Shown one piece after another: positions 26,862 through 36,266 of a stretch of DNA of 42,522 bases. The notes below the pieces were generated by a model. That model was not told where the DNA came from. It ran no database searches and saw only the letters and a list, made by a program, of their open reading frames with translations. Numbering within the stretch: position 1 is the first letter of the stretch; every line of letters begins with the position of its first letter. Source of the stretch: Chloroflexota bacterium (GTDB lineage Bacteria; Chloroflexota; Anaerolineae; B4-G1; SLSP01); NCBI GenBank assembly GCA_019873725.1, contig JAIOAS010000009.1, positions 1-42,522 of the forward strand. Reading direction: 5' to 3'. The translations under genes were made by a program, and so were the position numbers.

Positions 26862-27221
26862 ATGCCTGAGAGTGTACACGCTATCGCTAAGCATATCCCT
26901 ATGTCGCCGATGAAAGTACGGCGCATCCTGGCCCCCCTGCGGGGCATGCCGGCGCAGGCCGCCCTGGATGCGTTGCGGGCTATGCCTCACGCAGCAACGG
27001 AACCGATTTACAAAGTGATCCGTTCTGCGGTGGCGAACGCCGACGAGATGGGGCTGGATATCGGAAGTCTGTATATCGTTCAGCTTAAGGCTGATGAAGG
27101 ACCAGGTCGGATGCCCGGCAGGGGTTGGCGCGCGAACTGGGGTAGCCGCGGGCGTTATCGGCCGATCCGCAAACGTTCATCGCACATTACGGTCGTTCTC
27201 GAAGAACGGCTTCCAGAGTAG
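26862..27221 (+). CDS. rplV: 50S ribosomal protein L22
   Basis: L22 (119 residues) has a beta-hairpin that lines the peptide tunnel. The HIPMSPMKVRRILAPLRG start and the hairpin region GPGRMPGRGWRANWGSRGRY are recognisable; the hairpin contains Trp and Asn residues not typical of E. coli L22. I chose the ATG at 26862, eight bases after GAGG, over the longer frame from 26775 that overlaps rpsS. Confidence 0.95.
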   Translation: MPESVHAIAKHIPMSPMKVRRILAPLRGMPAQAALDALRAMPHAATEPIYKVIRSAVANADEMGLDIGSLYIVQLKADEGPGRMPGRGWRANWGSRGRYRPIRKRSSHITVVLEERLPE

Positions 27222-27239
27222 GCTGAGAAGGAGGCGATT

Positions 27240-27923
27240 TTGGGACGCAAGGTTCATCCCTACGGTTTTCGTTTGAAGGTGATTCGCGATTGGAAGTCGC
27301 GCTGGTTTGCCGAGGGTCGGGAATATGCTGACCTGTTGACGGAAGATCGCAAGATTCGCGATATGATTGCGAAGGAAATGCGCGCGCGGGCGCGTGACGG
27401 CCAAACCGGCATTTCGCGGGTCGAAATTGAACGCTTTCCCCCCAATCAGGTGTCGGTCATTATCTGGACGGCCCGTCCGGGTGTGGTGATCGGGCGCAAA
27501 GGGGAGAACGTCAAGGTCCTGCGGCAGCAACTCGAGGACCTGACCGGTGGTAAGCGCGTGCATGTGGATATTCAAGAGATTGAACAACCGGACATCGATG
27601 CCCGGCTGGTGGCGGAGAATATCGTCGCCCAGTTGGAGAAGCGCATCTACCACAGCCGTGCGATGAAACGGGCCGTGCGCCAGGCCTTGCGCGCCGGCGC
27701 CGAAGGTGTGAAAGTGATGTGCAGCGGGCGTCTGGCCGGTGCCGAAATGGCACGCCGTGAGTGGATGCGTGAGGGGCGCGTGCCCCTGCAAACATTGCGC
27801 GCTGACATCGACTACGCTCAGGATGAGGCGCTGACGACTTACGGTCGTATCGGTGTCAAGGTGTGGATTTACAAGGGCGAGGTCATGCCCCGCAAGTCCG
27901 TCGTTGTCGAAGACGCCGAATAG
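27240..27923 (+). CDS. rpsC: 30S ribosomal protein S3
   Basis: S3 (227 residues) forms part of the mRNA entry tunnel. The protein begins [11 protein letters not shown] after a TTG start that is five bases behind AAGGAGG; no nearby ATG fits. The KH domain with [13 protein letters not shown] and the C-terminal domain with RAGAEGVKV and [11 protein letters not shown] are intact. It follows rplV by 18 bp. Confidence 0.97.
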   Translation: MGRKVHPYGFRLKVIRDWKSRWFAEGREYADLLTEDRKIRDMIAKEMRARARDGQTGISRVEIERFPPNQVSVIIWTARPGVVIGRKGENVKVLRQQLEDLTGGKRVHVDIQEIEQPDIDARLVAENIVAQLEKRIYHSRAMKRAVRQALRAGAEGVKVMCSGRLAGAEMARREWMREGRVPLQTLRADIDYAQDEALTTYGRIGVKVWIYKGEVMPRKSVVVEDAE

Positions 27924-27974
27924 CGCCCTGAGACTGTAAGTAGCTTACGTTGTTATATTGAAGGAGATAGAACC

Positions 27975-28400
27975 ATGTTGATGCCTAAGCGCGTGAAATA
28001 TCGCAAGCAACATCGTGGGCGCAGAACGGGCAAGGAATCCCGTGGGGTGGATGTATCCTTTGGCGATTACGGGCTGCAAGCCCTGGAACCGGCCTGGGTC
28101 ACTGCCCGGCAAATCGAAGCTGCGCGGCGCGCCATCGTGCGTCATATGCGCCGGCGCGGCAAGTACTGGATTCGCATTTTCCCCGATAAACCGATTACCG
28201 CTAAACCGGCGGAGACCCGCATGGGTAAAGGGAAAGGCAATGTCGAACAGTGGGTAGCTGTTGTGCGTCCCGGTCGTGTCATGTTCGAGGTGGGGGGTAT
28301 CCCGCTTGATGTGGCGCAGGAGGCCCTGCGTCTGGCAGCCCACAAGCTGCCGATCAAAACTCAGGTGATTACCCGTTTGGATTTGGAGCAGGAGAGTTAG
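27975..28400 (+). CDS. rplP: 50S ribosomal protein L16
   Basis: L16 (141 residues) helps position tRNAs at the A site and is added late in 50S assembly. [16 protein letters not shown] and the [12 protein letters not shown] loop, which contains the arginine hydroxylated in other bacteria, are standard. AAGGAGATAG lies before the start. A 51-bp gap separates it from rpsC, one of the longer gaps in the cluster. Confidence 0.97.
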   Translation: MLMPKRVKYRKQHRGRRTGKESRGVDVSFGDYGLQALEPAWVTARQIEAARRAIVRHMRRRGKYWIRIFPDKPITAKPAETRMGKGKGNVEQWVAVVRPGRVMFEVGGIPLDVAQEALRLAAHKLPIKTQVITRLDLEQES

Positions 28401-28402
28401 CC

Positions 28403-28624
28403 ATGCAGGCACACGAATTACGAGAAATGACAGAGGAAGAGTTGCGGCAACGCCTGCGGGAAACTCGGCGTGAATTGTTCAACCTGCGGCAACAATGGTA
28501 TGCCGGCAGCTTGGAGGATCACAATCGGCTGCGCGCGGTGCGCAAGGACATTGCGCGTATCCTGACGATTCTTCGTGAACGCGAGTTGGGAGTAGCGTTG
28601 GCGCAGAAAGGAGCAGCGGCATGA
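28403..28624 (+). CDS. rpmC: 50S ribosomal protein L29
   Basis: L29 (73 residues) is a small helical-hairpin protein at the tunnel exit near L23. The sequence [26 protein letters not shown] is typical. It begins two bases after the rplP stop, and its own stop overlaps the rpsQ start by an ATGA junction, implying coupled translation. Confidence 0.95.
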   Translation: MQAHELREMTEEELRQRLRETRRELFNLRQQWYAGSLEDHNRLRAVRKDIARILTILRERELGVALAQKGAAA

Positions 28625-28872
28625 GAGAGCGTCGTCGTCGTCTGACAGGTGTGGTGACCAGTGACAAGATGGACAAGACCGTAGTGGTGAGCGTGGAGCG
28701 GCGCTATCGCCACCCGCTTTACAAAAAAGTTGTGCGCGCGATGAAGAAGTACATGGCGCACGATGAAAACAACGATTGTCGTCTGGGTGACCGGGTGAGC
28801 ATCGTCGAGTCGCGCCCCTACAGCCGCCGCAAGCGTTGGGCCGTCGAAGAGATCCTGGAACGGGCTGCGTAA
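28621..28872 (+). CDS. rpsQ: 30S ribosomal protein S17
   Basis: S17 (83 residues) is a primary 16S rRNA binder with an OB fold. [19 protein letters not shown] and the later [14 protein letters not shown] block are diagnostic. It begins within the rpmC stop codon and ends 11 bp before the L14 gene. In the classical arrangement the S10 operon ends here; no terminator is seen, so reading probably continues into the spc genes. Confidence 0.96.
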   Translation: MRERRRRLTGVVTSDKMDKTVVVSVERRYRHPLYKKVVRAMKKYMAHDENNDCRLGDRVSIVESRPYSRRKRWAVEEILERAA

Positions 28873-28883
28873 GGAGCTTTGCC

Positions 28884-29255
28884 ATGATTCAAAAAGAAAC
28901 GCGGTTACAAGTAGCAGACAATACGGGCGCTCAGGAACTCCTGTGCATCCATGTGTTGGGCGGGTCGCGGCGGCGCTATGGTTACATCGGCGACCACATT
29001 GTGGCGTCGGTCAAATCGGCGACGCCCACCGCCTCGGTGAAAAAGGGCGAAGTGGTACGCGCGGTCATCGTGCGGGTCGCCAAAGAATACCGACGCTCCG
29101 ATGGCTCTTATATCCGTTTTGATGACAATGCCGCCGTCATTCTGGATGCTTCGGGCGTCAATCCACGCGGAACCCGCATCTTTGGGCCGGTGGCGCGCGA
29201 GTTGCGTGAAAAAGGCTTTATGAAAATCGTGTCTCTGGCACCCGAAGTGTTGTAG
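28884..29255 (+). CDS. rplN: 50S ribosomal protein L14
   Basis: L14 (123 residues, the usual length) contacts 16S rRNA in an intersubunit bridge. [20 protein letters not shown] and the [20 protein letters not shown] block are diagnostic. AAGGAG lies before the ATG at 28884; the longer frame from 28836 overlaps rpsQ and is not used. Confidence 0.97.
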   Translation: MIQKETRLQVADNTGAQELLCIHVLGGSRRRYGYIGDHIVASVKSATPTASVKKGEVVRAVIVRVAKEYRRSDGSYIRFDDNAAVILDASGVNPRGTRIFGPVARELREKGFMKIVSLAPEVL

Positions 29256-29272
29256 GACCGTGAGGTATTGAG

Positions 29273-29593
29273 ATGAACCGTATAAAGAAGGGTGATACCG
29301 TACAAGTGATCACTGGCGAGGATAAGGACGTCCGCGGCGAAGTCTTGCGGGTCTTGGCTAAAGAAAATCGCGTAGTGGTCTCGAAAGTCAACATCGTGAC
29401 GAAGCATCAGAGCGCCCAACGGGCCGGTCGGTCGCAGATGCAGGGCGGGCGGATTCAGTTTGAAGCGCCGATTCACATCTCCAACGTGATGCTGGTGTGC
29501 CCGAAGTGCGATCAGGCTACGCGCGTGGGCTATGCCGTCGTCGATGACCGGAAAGTGCGCGTTTGCCGCAAGTGCGACGCAGTGATTGACTAA
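29273..29593 (+). CDS. rplX: 50S ribosomal protein L24, zinc-ribbon form
   Basis: L24 (106 residues) initiates 50S assembly. The KOW motif region ([20 protein letters not shown]) is clear. The C-terminal part has two CxxC pairs, Cys76/Cys79 and Cys98/Cys101, making a probable zinc ribbon that is absent from E. coli L24 but present in several other phyla. It ends 16 bp before the chosen rplE start. Confidence 0.95.
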   Translation: MNRIKKGDTVQVITGEDKDVRGEVLRVLAKENRVVVSKVNIVTKHQSAQRAGRSQMQGGRIQFEAPIHISNVMLVCPKCDQATRVGYAVVDDRKVRVCRKCDAVID

Positions 29594-29609
29594 AACGAAG
29601 AAGGTCGAT

Positions 29610-30146
29610 ATGCAACCGTTACAAAAGCGTTATCGTGAAGAAATTGCGCCGAATTTGATCAAAGAGTTTGGCTATGCCAATGTGATGCAAGTGCCGCGCA
29701 TTCGCAAGGTAGTGCTCAATGTGGGGATGGGCGAAGCCCTGGACAACCCCAAAGCTCTGGAGTATGCCGTGGCGGACTTGCGGACGATCACCGGGCAACA
29801 GCCGGTCATCACCAAGGCGCGCAAGTCGGTGGCGAACTTCAAGTTGCGCGAGGGCCGCGCCATTGGCGTCAAGGTGACCCTGCGTGGGGAGCGGATGTGG
29901 GCGTTCTTGAGCCGTCTGATCAATATCGCGCTGCCGCGCACGCGTGACTTCCACGGCGTGCCCGACAAACTGGATGGGCGGGGTAACTACACCCTGGGGC
30001 TGCGCGAGCAATTGTTATTCCCGGAAATCAATTACGACAAGATCGATAAGATTCGCGGGTTTGAAGTCACCATTAACACAACGGCCGAGACCGACGAAGA
30101 GGCGCGCCGTCTCCTGGAAATGCTGGGGATGCCTTTCCAGCGTTAA
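29610..30146 (+). CDS. rplE: 50S ribosomal protein L5
   Basis: L5 (178 residues) binds 5S rRNA and contacts the P-site tRNA. The [16 protein letters not shown] and [19 protein letters not shown] segments are diagnostic. I use the ATG at 29610, which follows GAAGAAGG; an in-frame TTG at 29586 overlaps rplX and would add eight Lys-rich residues. Confidence 0.96.
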   Translation: MQPLQKRYREEIAPNLIKEFGYANVMQVPRIRKVVLNVGMGEALDNPKALEYAVADLRTITGQQPVITKARKSVANFKLREGRAIGVKVTLRGERMWAFLSRLINIALPRTRDFHGVPDKLDGRGNYTLGLREQLLFPEINYDKIDKIRGFEVTINTTAETDEEARRLLEMLGMPFQR

Positions 30147-30216
30147 TGGCCGCCGGACTGGTGAGCGAAAGAAAGTCGTTTCTTTGAAGCAGTTTTTGTG
30201 AAGAAGGAGTAAAGGT

Positions 30217-30399
30217 ATGGCGAAAACATCAATGCCGATTCGCGAAACCCGGCGGAAGTATAAGATACGGGTACGCAACCGCTGTTCTCGTTGTGGACGT
30301 CCGCGTGGATATTACCGTCGCTTTGGCTTGTGCCGGATTTGTGTTCGTGAGTTGGCCTTAGAGGGGAAGATCCCCGGCTTGGTCAAGTCGAGTTGGTAA
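30217..30399 (+). CDS. rpsN: 30S ribosomal protein S14, type Z
   Basis: This 60-residue protein is the short, zinc-binding form of S14, with Cys23, Cys26, Cys39 and Cys42 in CSRCG and [17 protein letters not shown] and the end LVKSSW are typical. It folds into the 30S head. A 70-bp gap with a weak A/T hairpin (30168-30185) separates it from rplE. AAGGAG precedes the ATG. Confidence 0.97.
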   Translation: MAKTSMPIRETRRKYKIRVRNRCSRCGRPRGYYRRFGLCRICVRELALEGKIPGLVKSSW

Positions 30400-30411
30400 T
30401 GGAGTAAAGCG

Positions 30412-30825
30412 ATGATAACAACTTCAGATCCAATTGCCGATATGTTAACGCGCGTGCGCAATGCTTTGATGGTCAGGCATGCGACGGTGACGATGCCCTC
30501 GTCCAAAATCAAGGTGGCCATCGCCAAAATCCTTAAGGACGAAGGGTACATCGAGGACTACAAAGTGGTCACAGACGAGAACATGCACCGCAACCTGGTC
30601 ATCCAATTGAAGTACCAGGGCGACTTGAAACATCAGCGGCCTGTGATCACCAACCTGACGCGGGTGAGTAAACCCGGCCGGCGCATCTATACGGCGGCCA
30701 AGGACATTCCCTGGGTGCGCAGTGGGATGGGGATTGCCATCCTCTCCACGCCCAAGGGGGTGCTCACAGGTCAACAGGCGCGCCGCCTGAATGTCGGTGG
30801 CGAAGTCATCTGCTACGTCTGGTAG
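30412..30825 (+). CDS. rpsH: 30S ribosomal protein S8
   Basis: S8 (137 residues) binds the central domain of 16S rRNA and in E. coli also represses the spc operon through the rplE m[21 protein letters not shown] and the end [20 protein letters not shown] are diagnostic. It begins 12 bp after rpsN. Whether the rplX-rplE junction here holds an S8 target is not evident. Confidence 0.97.
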   Translation: MITTSDPIADMLTRVRNALMVRHATVTMPSSKIKVAIAKILKDEGYIEDYKVVTDENMHRNLVIQLKYQGDLKHQRPVITNLTRVSKPGRRIYTAAKDIPWVRSGMGIAILSTPKGVLTGQQARRLNVGGEVICYVW

Positions 30826-30844
30826 AACGGGGAGGGAGGTTGAA

Positions 30845-31390
30845 GTGTCACGTATAGGGAAATTGCCCATCCCGGTCCCGGCTGGGGTGCAGGTGAAAAT
30901 TGAGGGAAACACGGTCACGGTCAAAGGCCCACGCGGGGAGTTGACACGCGAGTTCCATCCTGAGATGCAAATTGCCCTCGCGGATGGGGTTGTGCGGGTC
31001 ACCCGTCCGAATGACGAAAGCGCGACCAAGGCCCTGCATGGCCTCACGCGCGCCCTGCTCCACAACATGGTGGTCGGGGTCCACGAAGGCTACAGCAGAG
31101 TGTTGGAAGTGTTGGGAACCGGCTATCGGGCCGAATTGCAGGGAACAAACCTGGTGATGAACTTGGGCTTCTCCCATCCTGTTGTGATCACGCCGCCGCC
31201 GGGCATTGCCTTCGAGGTCAATCCGCGTACCAGCACGATCACGGTCAGAGGCTGTGATAAGGAAGTGGTGGGGCGCATTGCGGCGGAGATTCGCGCCTGG
31301 CGTCCGGTGGAACCTTACCTGGGTAAGGGCATCCGCTACCAGGGCGAGGTGGTGCGGCGCAAGGCCGGCAAGTCTGGCAAGGCCAAGTAA
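30845..31390 (+). CDS. rplF: 50S ribosomal protein L6
   Basis: L6 (181 residues) lies near the factor-binding site and the sarcin-ricin loop. SRIGKLPIPVPAGV and the late PYLGKGIRYQGEVVRRKAGK block are diagnostic. The start is GTG at 30845, six bases after GGGAGG; the longer frame from 30791 overlaps rpsH. It ends 45 bp before rplR. Confidence 0.96.
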   Translation: MSRIGKLPIPVPAGVQVKIEGNTVTVKGPRGELTREFHPEMQIALADGVVRVTRPNDESATKALHGLTRALLHNMVVGVHEGYSRVLEVLGTGYRAELQGTNLVMNLGFSHPVVITPPPGIAFEVNPRTSTITVRGCDKEVVGRIAAEIRAWRPVEPYLGKGIRYQGEVVRRKAGKSGKAK

Positions 31391-31435
31391 TCGCTGGTAT
31401 TCAATAAACACGTGGAACTGAGGGTGAAATAAAAG

Positions 31436-31804
31436 ATGAAACCGGAAATTGATCGTCGCAAAGCCCGAGCACGGCGTCACGCGCACATTCGTAAGACGGT
31501 GCATGGGACGCCAGAACGTCCACGTCTGAGTGTCTTCCGCAGCCTGGATCACATCTATGCGCAGATCATTGACGATAGCGTGGGGTACACGTTGGCGTCA
31601 GCCTCCACAGTGGATCAGGCGGTGCGTCAGCAGGTCGTCGACCTGTCGAAGACCGAACAGGCGCGGGTCGTGGGGCAAGTATTGGCCGAGCGGGCCTTGT
31701 CAAAAGGGGTGACGAAGGTGGTATTTGACCGTGGGGGGTATAAGTATCACGGTCGTGTAAAAGCTCTCGCCGAGGCCGCGCGTAAGGCGGGCCTGGATTT
31801 CTAA
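31436..31804 (+). CDS. rplR: 50S ribosomal protein L18
   Basis: L18 (122 residues) binds 5S rRNA together with L5. The [24 protein letters not shown] start and the [25 protein letters not shown] end are diagnostic. Its position between rplF and rpsE is canonical. The ribosome-binding site (GAGGGTG) is modest. Confidence 0.96.
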   Translation: MKPEIDRRKARARRHAHIRKTVHGTPERPRLSVFRSLDHIYAQIIDDSVGYTLASASTVDQAVRQQVVDLSKTEQARVVGQVLAERALSKGVTKVVFDRGGYKYHGRVKALAEAARKAGLDF

Positions 31805-31845
31805 TGTATACGGCTGCGCCTTAGTCGCGTCCGGCAGGAGGAGAT

Positions 31846-32403
31846 ATGGAATCACGACAAGATATGGAAGTACGACGAGATCGTAGACCATTTGAGGGTG
31901 AACAAGAAGAACTGGATGAGCGCGTAGTCGACATTACGCGGGTGGCTAAAGTCGTCAAAGGTGGTCGCACCTTCCACTTCCGCGTGGTGGCGATTGTGGG
32001 CGACAACAAAGGCCAGATCGGCTTGGGGATCGGCAAAGCACGCACGGTTCCCGATGCCATCGGCAAAGCCACCGAACGCGCGCGCCGCGCCATGCACGCC
32101 ATCCCCCTGGAAGGGACATCCATCCCTCACGAAGTGGTGGGGCGTTGCGGTGGAGCGCAGGTGTTGCTGCGTCCGGCGACCAAAGGGACCGGCGTGATCG
32201 CCGGTGGTGGTGTACGTGCTGTGCTGGAAGCCGCCGGCATCCATGACGTGTTGACGAAGTCCCAGGGCAGCGCCACCGCGATCAACGTTGTGCAGGCCAC
32301 AATGGAAGCATTGGATCAACTGCGCTGGGTCGAGGAAGTTGCCAAAGAGCGTGGCAAGCCGGTGGCGGAAGTCATGCCATTCTGGCGGAGGAGAAGTGCA
32401 TGA
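31846..32403 (+). CDS. rpsE: 30S ribosomal protein S5
   Basis: S5 (185 residues) lies at the mRNA entry site and affects fidelity. The [19 protein letters not shown] loop corresponds to the spectinomycin-contact region; exact resistance residues cannot be judged without alignment. GGAGGAG precedes the ATG. The stop overlaps the rpmD start through ATGA. The first ~25 residues are very charged ([14 protein letters not shown]), longer than in E. coli. Confidence 0.96.
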   Translation: MESRQDMEVRRDRRPFEGEQEELDERVVDITRVAKVVKGGRTFHFRVVAIVGDNKGQIGLGIGKARTVPDAIGKATERARRAMHAIPLEGTSIPHEVVGRCGGAQVLLRPATKGTGVIAGGGVRAVLEAAGIHDVLTKSQGSATAINVVQATMEALDQLRWVEEVAKERGKPVAEVMPFWRRRSA

Positions 32404-32606
32404 TGGCGAAGATATTGCGCATTACACTGGTGCGTAGTCCCATTGGCTATTCCATTCGCCAGAAGCAAACTGTGCGAGCATTGGGACTGCGGAAGTTGCA
32501 GCAGGTCGTGGAACACCCCGATAATCCGGCTGTGCGCGGGATGGTGAACAAAATCTCGCACCTGCTGCGCGTCGAGGAAATTGCCGCGGCGGATGCCGAG
32601 GCATAG
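32400..32606 (+). CDS. rpmD: 50S ribosomal protein L30
   Basis: L30 (68 residues) is a small 50S protein. [21 protein letters not shown] followed by [21 protein letters not shown] is typical. Two adjacent ATG codons (32400 and 32403) are possible starts; GGCGGAGGAG lies just upstream, inside the end of rpsE, indicating translational coupling. Confidence 0.94.
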   Translation: MMAKILRITLVRSPIGYSIRQKQTVRALGLRKLQQVVEHPDNPAVRGMVNKISHLLRVEEIAAADAEA

Positions 32607-32619
32607 GGTGGAGGATACC

Positions 32620-33102
32620 ATGAAGTTACATGATTTGCAGCCCGCTGAGGGTGCAAAAAAGGATCGAAAACGCAAGGGGCGTGGTATCGCTGCCGGGCAG
32701 GGTAAAACAGCCGGGCGGGGTACGAAAGGCCAGAAAGCGCGCAGCGGCCCGGGGATGGGGCCATACTTTGAAGGCGGACAACTGCCTTTGGTGCGCAAAA
32801 TCCCCTTTGTTCGTGGTTATAAGTTCTTTAACCCGTACAAGGTGACGTTCAAGCCGGTGAACCTGGGCCAGATCGCCGAGCGTTTTGCGGCGCAAGCTGT
32901 TGTTTCCCCGGAAACTTTGGTCGAGGTAGGGTTGATCAAGCACGCGGATGATCTGGTGGTTGTGTTGGGAGATGGCGAAATCGATCGCCCCTTGACCGTG
33001 ACGGTGCATCGTATCTCGGCTGCAGCGCGGGCCAAGATCGAGGCTGCGGGCGGCGTGGTGGAACTGCTGCCGTGGACACGCGGCGGGTATCGCACCCGTT
33101 AA
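32620..33102 (+). CDS. rplO: 50S ribosomal protein L15
   Basis: L15 (160 residues) is a late-assembly 50S protein with a long Gly/Lys-rich tail. MKLHDLQPAEGAKKDRKRKGRG and the Gly-rich segment that follows are typical. GGAGG precedes the ATG at 32620. It ends 43 bp before secY, the classical order. Confidence 0.96.
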   Translation: MKLHDLQPAEGAKKDRKRKGRGIAAGQGKTAGRGTKGQKARSGPGMGPYFEGGQLPLVRKIPFVRGYKFFNPYKVTFKPVNLGQIAERFAAQAVVSPETLVEVGLIKHADDLVVVLGDGEIDRPLTVTVHRISAAARAKIEAAGGVVELLPWTRGGYRTR

Positions 33103-33145
33103 TCGGCGCAAGCTGATCTGGGTAAAACTCTGACGGAGGCAAGTC

Positions 33146-34477
33146 ATGCTTGAGGCCCTGCGTAATGCTTTAAAACTTCCGGATCTGCGCCGGCGGATTT
33201 TCTATACGATTTTGATCCTGGTAATCTTTCGTCTGGCGTCGAATATTCCCGTTCCCGGTGTGGACCGTTTGGCGCTCAAAGCTTTCTTTGACTCTGCTAC
33301 GAGCGGCGGTCAGGCGGCAGGGTTGGGGCAGTTTGCTAACCTGCTGAACTTGCTATCCGGTGGGGCAGTGCAGAACTTCTCGGTGCTCGCCGCAGGCGTC
33401 TATCCGTATGTGACGGCGCAAATTGTCCTGCAACTGCTTCTGCCGATCTTCCCCAAGTGGGAACAGCAGATCAAAGAAGAGGGTGAAGAAGGCCAGCGCA
33501 AGATGAATCAATGGACGTTCTATTTGACCGTCCCGCTGGCAGCGCTATCGGCTTTTGGGCAGGCGCAGCTCTTCCGCTCGGCAAGCATAGGAACACAGCA
33601 GATTCTACCAAACTTTGGCTGGGGACCGGGTCAGATCCTGCCCACCATTACGTTGCTGCTCACGATGACGGCGGGGACGATGTTCGCCGTCTGGTTGGGC
33701 GAGTTGATCTCCGAACAGGGCATCGGCAACGGTCTGTCGTTGATCATCTTCGGCGGTATCGTGTCGCGCGTGCCGTCCAGCTTCCAAAGCATCTGGGAGA
33801 CCGATGGCATCGTCGGCATCCTGGTCTATGTCGTGATCATGGTGCTGACGATCCTGTTCATCGTCTTCGTCCAGGATGGCGAGCGGCGGATCAAAGTGCA
33901 GTATGGGAAGCGCGTGCGTGGTATGAAAGTCTACGGGGGCGGTAGCACCTATATCCCGTTGAAGATCAACACCGCCGGCATGATCCCGTTGATCTTCGCC
34001 CAGTCTATCTTGGCCTTTCCGGCAGTCATCGCGCAGTTCTTCCTGGGCAGCACCAACCCGGGTGTGGTGAACTTTGCGAACAGCGTCGTGAGCTTCTTCG
34101 GTGGAAAAAGTCCCTGGTATGCGCCACTCTACTTCCTGGCGGTCTTTGGGCTGACTTACTTTTACACGTTCGTGATGATCGAGCAGCAGAACCTGCCGGA
34201 GATGTTGCAGAAACAGGGTGGTTTCATTCCGGGCGTGCGACCGGGCAAAAAGACCGAGGAGCATATTCTGGGGATTTACAAGCGCATCACCCTGGCTGGC
34301 GCACTCTTCCTGGGGATCGTGGCCGTGCTGCCTTACATCGTGGGCATCTTTATGAAGTCCAACCAGATGCTCATTCAAAGTTCGGGCTTGCTCATCGTCG
34401 TGGGTACGGTGATGGACACTGTGCGCCAGTTGGAAGCGCAACTGCTTATGCGTAACTACGAGGGCTTCCTGCGCTAA
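33146..34477 (+). CDS. secY: Protein translocase channel subunit SecY
   Basis: SecY (443 residues) forms the membrane channel for protein export with SecE and SecG. Ten hydrophobic helices are evident. The plug-side FRLASNIPVPGVD after helix 1, GIGNGLSLIIF in the middle, and the cytoplasmic loop GGFIPGVRPGKKTEEHI, which contacts the ribosome and SecA, are conserved. GACGGAGG precedes the ATG. In most bacteria adk, map and infA follow; here only an 89-bp gap with a new promoter leads to rpmJ. Confidence 0.97.
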   Translation: MLEALRNALKLPDLRRRIFYTILILVIFRLASNIPVPGVDRLALKAFFDSATSGGQAAGLGQFANLLNLLSGGAVQNFSVLAAGVYPYVTAQIVLQLLLPIFPKWEQQIKEEGEEGQRKMNQWTFYLTVPLAALSAFGQAQLFRSASIGTQQILPNFGWGPGQILPTITLLLTMTAGTMFAVWLGELISEQGIGNGLSLIIFGGIVSRVPSSFQSIWETDGIVGILVYVVIMVLTILFIVFVQDGERRIKVQYGKRVRGMKVYGGGSTYIPLKINTAGMIPLIFAQSILAFPAVIAQFFLGSTNPGVVNFANSVVSFFGGKSPWYAPLYFLAVFGLTYFYTFVMIEQQNLPEMLQKQGGFIPGVRPGKKTEEHILGIYKRITLAGALFLGIVAVLPYIVGIFMKSNQMLIQSSGLLIVVGTVMDTVRQLEAQLLMRNYEGFLR

Positions 34478-34483
34478 AAAGTG

Positions 34484-34492
34484 TGGTATAAT
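34484..34492 (+). promoter_or_regulatory. Extended -10 promoter before rpmJ
   Basis: TGGTATAAT (34484-34492) lies seven bases after the secY stop; a weak TTCCTG sits 15 bp upstream of the -10 box. The leader that follows can form AGCCG/CGGCT and GAACC/GGTTC hairpins before AAGGAAGGAG. It probably gives the alpha-operon genes their own transcript. Confidence 0.65.
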
Positions 34493-34566
34493 AACCAGCC
34501 GTGTGTATGCTACCCGGCTAGGAACCGCGAACAGGTTCTAATGGATTTAAGGAAGGAGTTGGAATC

Positions 34567-34680
34567 ATGAAGGTATCACCATCGGTCAAGCGGCGCTGTC
34601 CGAAGTGCAAGATCATTAAGCGGCGTGGGGTCATTCGTGTCATTTGCGATAACCCTAAGCATAAGCAGCGTCAAGGCTAA
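34567..34680 (+). CDS. rpmJ: 50S ribosomal protein L36, zinc form
   Basis: This 37-residue protein starts [20 protein letters not shown] and ends in HKQRQG. Cys11, Cys14, Cys27 and His32 form the usual zinc site of the C+ type. GGAAGGAG lies just before the ATG. It opens the alpha gene set and directly precedes rpsM, but the usual upstream neighbour infA is not there. Confidence 0.96.
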   Translation: MKVSPSVKRRCPKCKIIKRRGVIRVICDNPKHKQRQG

Positions 34681-34722
34681 TTCTGCCCTTGTGGTTGATT
34701 TTGAGGAGGCTGGTAAACAAAT

Positions 34723-35112
34723 ATGGCACGTATAGCAGGAGTTGACCTGCCGCGTAACAAGCGTATCGAGATCGGTCTGACCTACATCTACGGGATTGGG
34801 CGCAAGACCAGCAGTGAGATTCTGGAGAAGGCGGGCGTTGATCCCAGCAAGCGTGACACGGATCTCACCGAGGCTGAGCTGGCGTCGATTCGTGATATTG
34901 TCGATCGTGAGTATGTCGTTGAAGGTGATCTGCGCCGCGAAGTGCAAATGAACATCAAGCGGCTGATCGAAATTGGCTCCTACCGTGGACTGCGCCATCG
35001 CCGCAACTTGCCGGTACGTGGTCAGCGCACGCGGACCAATGCACGCACCAAGCGTGGTCCCAAGAAGACGGTTCCCGGTCGCGGTCGTCGCCGTGGCTCG
35101 AAGAAGAAGTAA
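34723..35112 (+). CDS. rpsM: 30S ribosomal protein S13
   Basis: S13 (129 residues) lies in the 30S head and contacts the P-site tRNA and the 50S bridge. [20 protein letters not shown] and the tail motif [21 protein letters not shown] are diagnostic. GAGGAGG precedes the ATG. A 61-bp gap follows, with an ACTTGCC/GGCAGGT hairpin that has one G-U pair. Confidence 0.97.
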   Translation: MARIAGVDLPRNKRIEIGLTYIYGIGRKTSSEILEKAGVDPSKRDTDLTEAELASIRDIVDREYVVEGDLRREVQMNIKRLIEIGSYRGLRHRRNLPVRGQRTRTNARTKRGPKKTVPGRGRRRGSKKK

Positions 35113-35173
35113 TCCTGACTTGCCTGTGGTGGCAGGTATGAGTAACTGGTGTATAAGGAGCTAGGAGGATTTT

Positions 35174-35578
35174 ATGGCGAAACGTGCAGTTCGCACCGCG
35201 CGCAAGACCGCTCGGCGTGTCAAGCGTAATGTGCCTCGCGGTTGCGTCTATATTCAAACAACGTTTAATAACACGATCATTACCGTGACGGACCCACAGG
35301 GGAACGTGATGCGCTGGGGGAGCGCCGGCGCCTCGGGATTCAAGGGAACCCGCAAGAGCACGCCTTTTGCCGCGCGGTCGGCCGCGGAAAAAGTGGCAAA
35401 AGACGCCATCGACAACGATGGTTTGCAGGAAGTCGATGTGTTCGTCAAGGGCGCCGGCCCTGGTCGAGAGGCTTCGCTGCGTGCGCTGGCGGCCGTGGGG
35501 CTGCGTGTGCGTTCGATTGTAGATACGACGCCCATTCCACACAATGGGTGCCGGCCGCCCAAGAGACGGCGCGTGTAA
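35174..35578 (+). CDS. rpsK: 30S ribosomal protein S11
   Basis: S11 (134 residues) forms the platform with S18 and S6 near the E site. The [14 protein letters not shown] and [18 protein letters not shown] segments are diagnostic, including the NG site that undergoes isoaspartate formation in some bacteria. AGGAGG precedes the ATG. Position between rpsM and rpsD is standard. Confidence 0.97.
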   Translation: MAKRAVRTARKTARRVKRNVPRGCVYIQTTFNNTIITVTDPQGNVMRWGSAGASGFKGTRKSTPFAARSAAEKVAKDAIDNDGLQEVDVFVKGAGPGREASLRALAAVGLRVRSIVDTTPIPHNGCRPPKRRRV

Positions 35579-35610
35579 GTCGACGAGAGTCGGAAGCATA
35601 AGGAGAGGTT

Positions 35611-36249
35611 ATGGCAAGAAATATAGAGCCTTCGTGCAAGCAGTGTCGGCGTGAAGGGATGAAGCTTTATCTCAAGGGGGACAAGTGCTATACCGAAAAA
35701 TGTCCCTTTGACGAGCGCGCTTATCCACCCGGTCAACATGGGAAAGAATCCGCTTTTCGCCGGCGCAAATTGTCTGACTATGCCATGCAGTTGCGCGAAA
35801 AACAAAAAGCGCGCCGGATTTATGGCGTGCTGGAGCGGCAGTTCCGTCGTTATTACCAAGAGGCGCAGCGGCGCCCAGGCTTGACGGGTGAGAACCTGTT
35901 AACCTTGCTGGAAAGCCGGTTGGACAACATCGTTTATCGGTTGGGCCTGGCTGATTCGCGCGCGCAAGCGCGCCAACTGGTCCAGCACGGCCATTTTACG
36001 GTCAACGGTCGCAAGACGAATATCCCGTCTTTCCTGGTGCGCCCTAATGACGTGGTGGGAGTGCGGCCAGAAAGTCGGCGTGCCAAGTACTTCAAGGAGC
36101 GCAAAGACCTGCTCGGCAAACGGGCCGTGCCGGCCTGGTTGAGCTTCGATGAAGAAACCATGGATGGGCGTGTGTTGGTGTTGCCGACGCGACAAGAGAT
36201 TGACGTGCCGGTGCAAGAGCAGTTGATCGTCGAATTCTACTCACGCTAA
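35611..36249 (+). CDS. rpsD: 30S ribosomal protein S4, zinc form
   Basis: S4 (212 residues) is a primary 16S rRNA binder and, in E. coli, the repressor of the alpha operon. The N-terminal Cys9, Cys12, Cys26 and Cys31 make a zinc site of the C+ type. The S4 domain ([22 protein letters not shown] through [14 protein letters not shown]) is intact. AAGGAGAGG precedes the ATG. Confidence 0.97.
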   Translation: MARNIEPSCKQCRREGMKLYLKGDKCYTEKCPFDERAYPPGQHGKESAFRRRKLSDYAMQLREKQKARRIYGVLERQFRRYYQEAQRRPGLTGENLLTLLESRLDNIVYRLGLADSRAQARQLVQHGHFTVNGRKTNIPSFLVRPNDVVGVRPESRRAKYFKERKDLLGKRAVPAWLSFDEETMDGRVLVLPTRQEIDVPVQEQLIVEFYSR

Positions 36250-36266
36250 AGCAGACAGGAGGCGCC

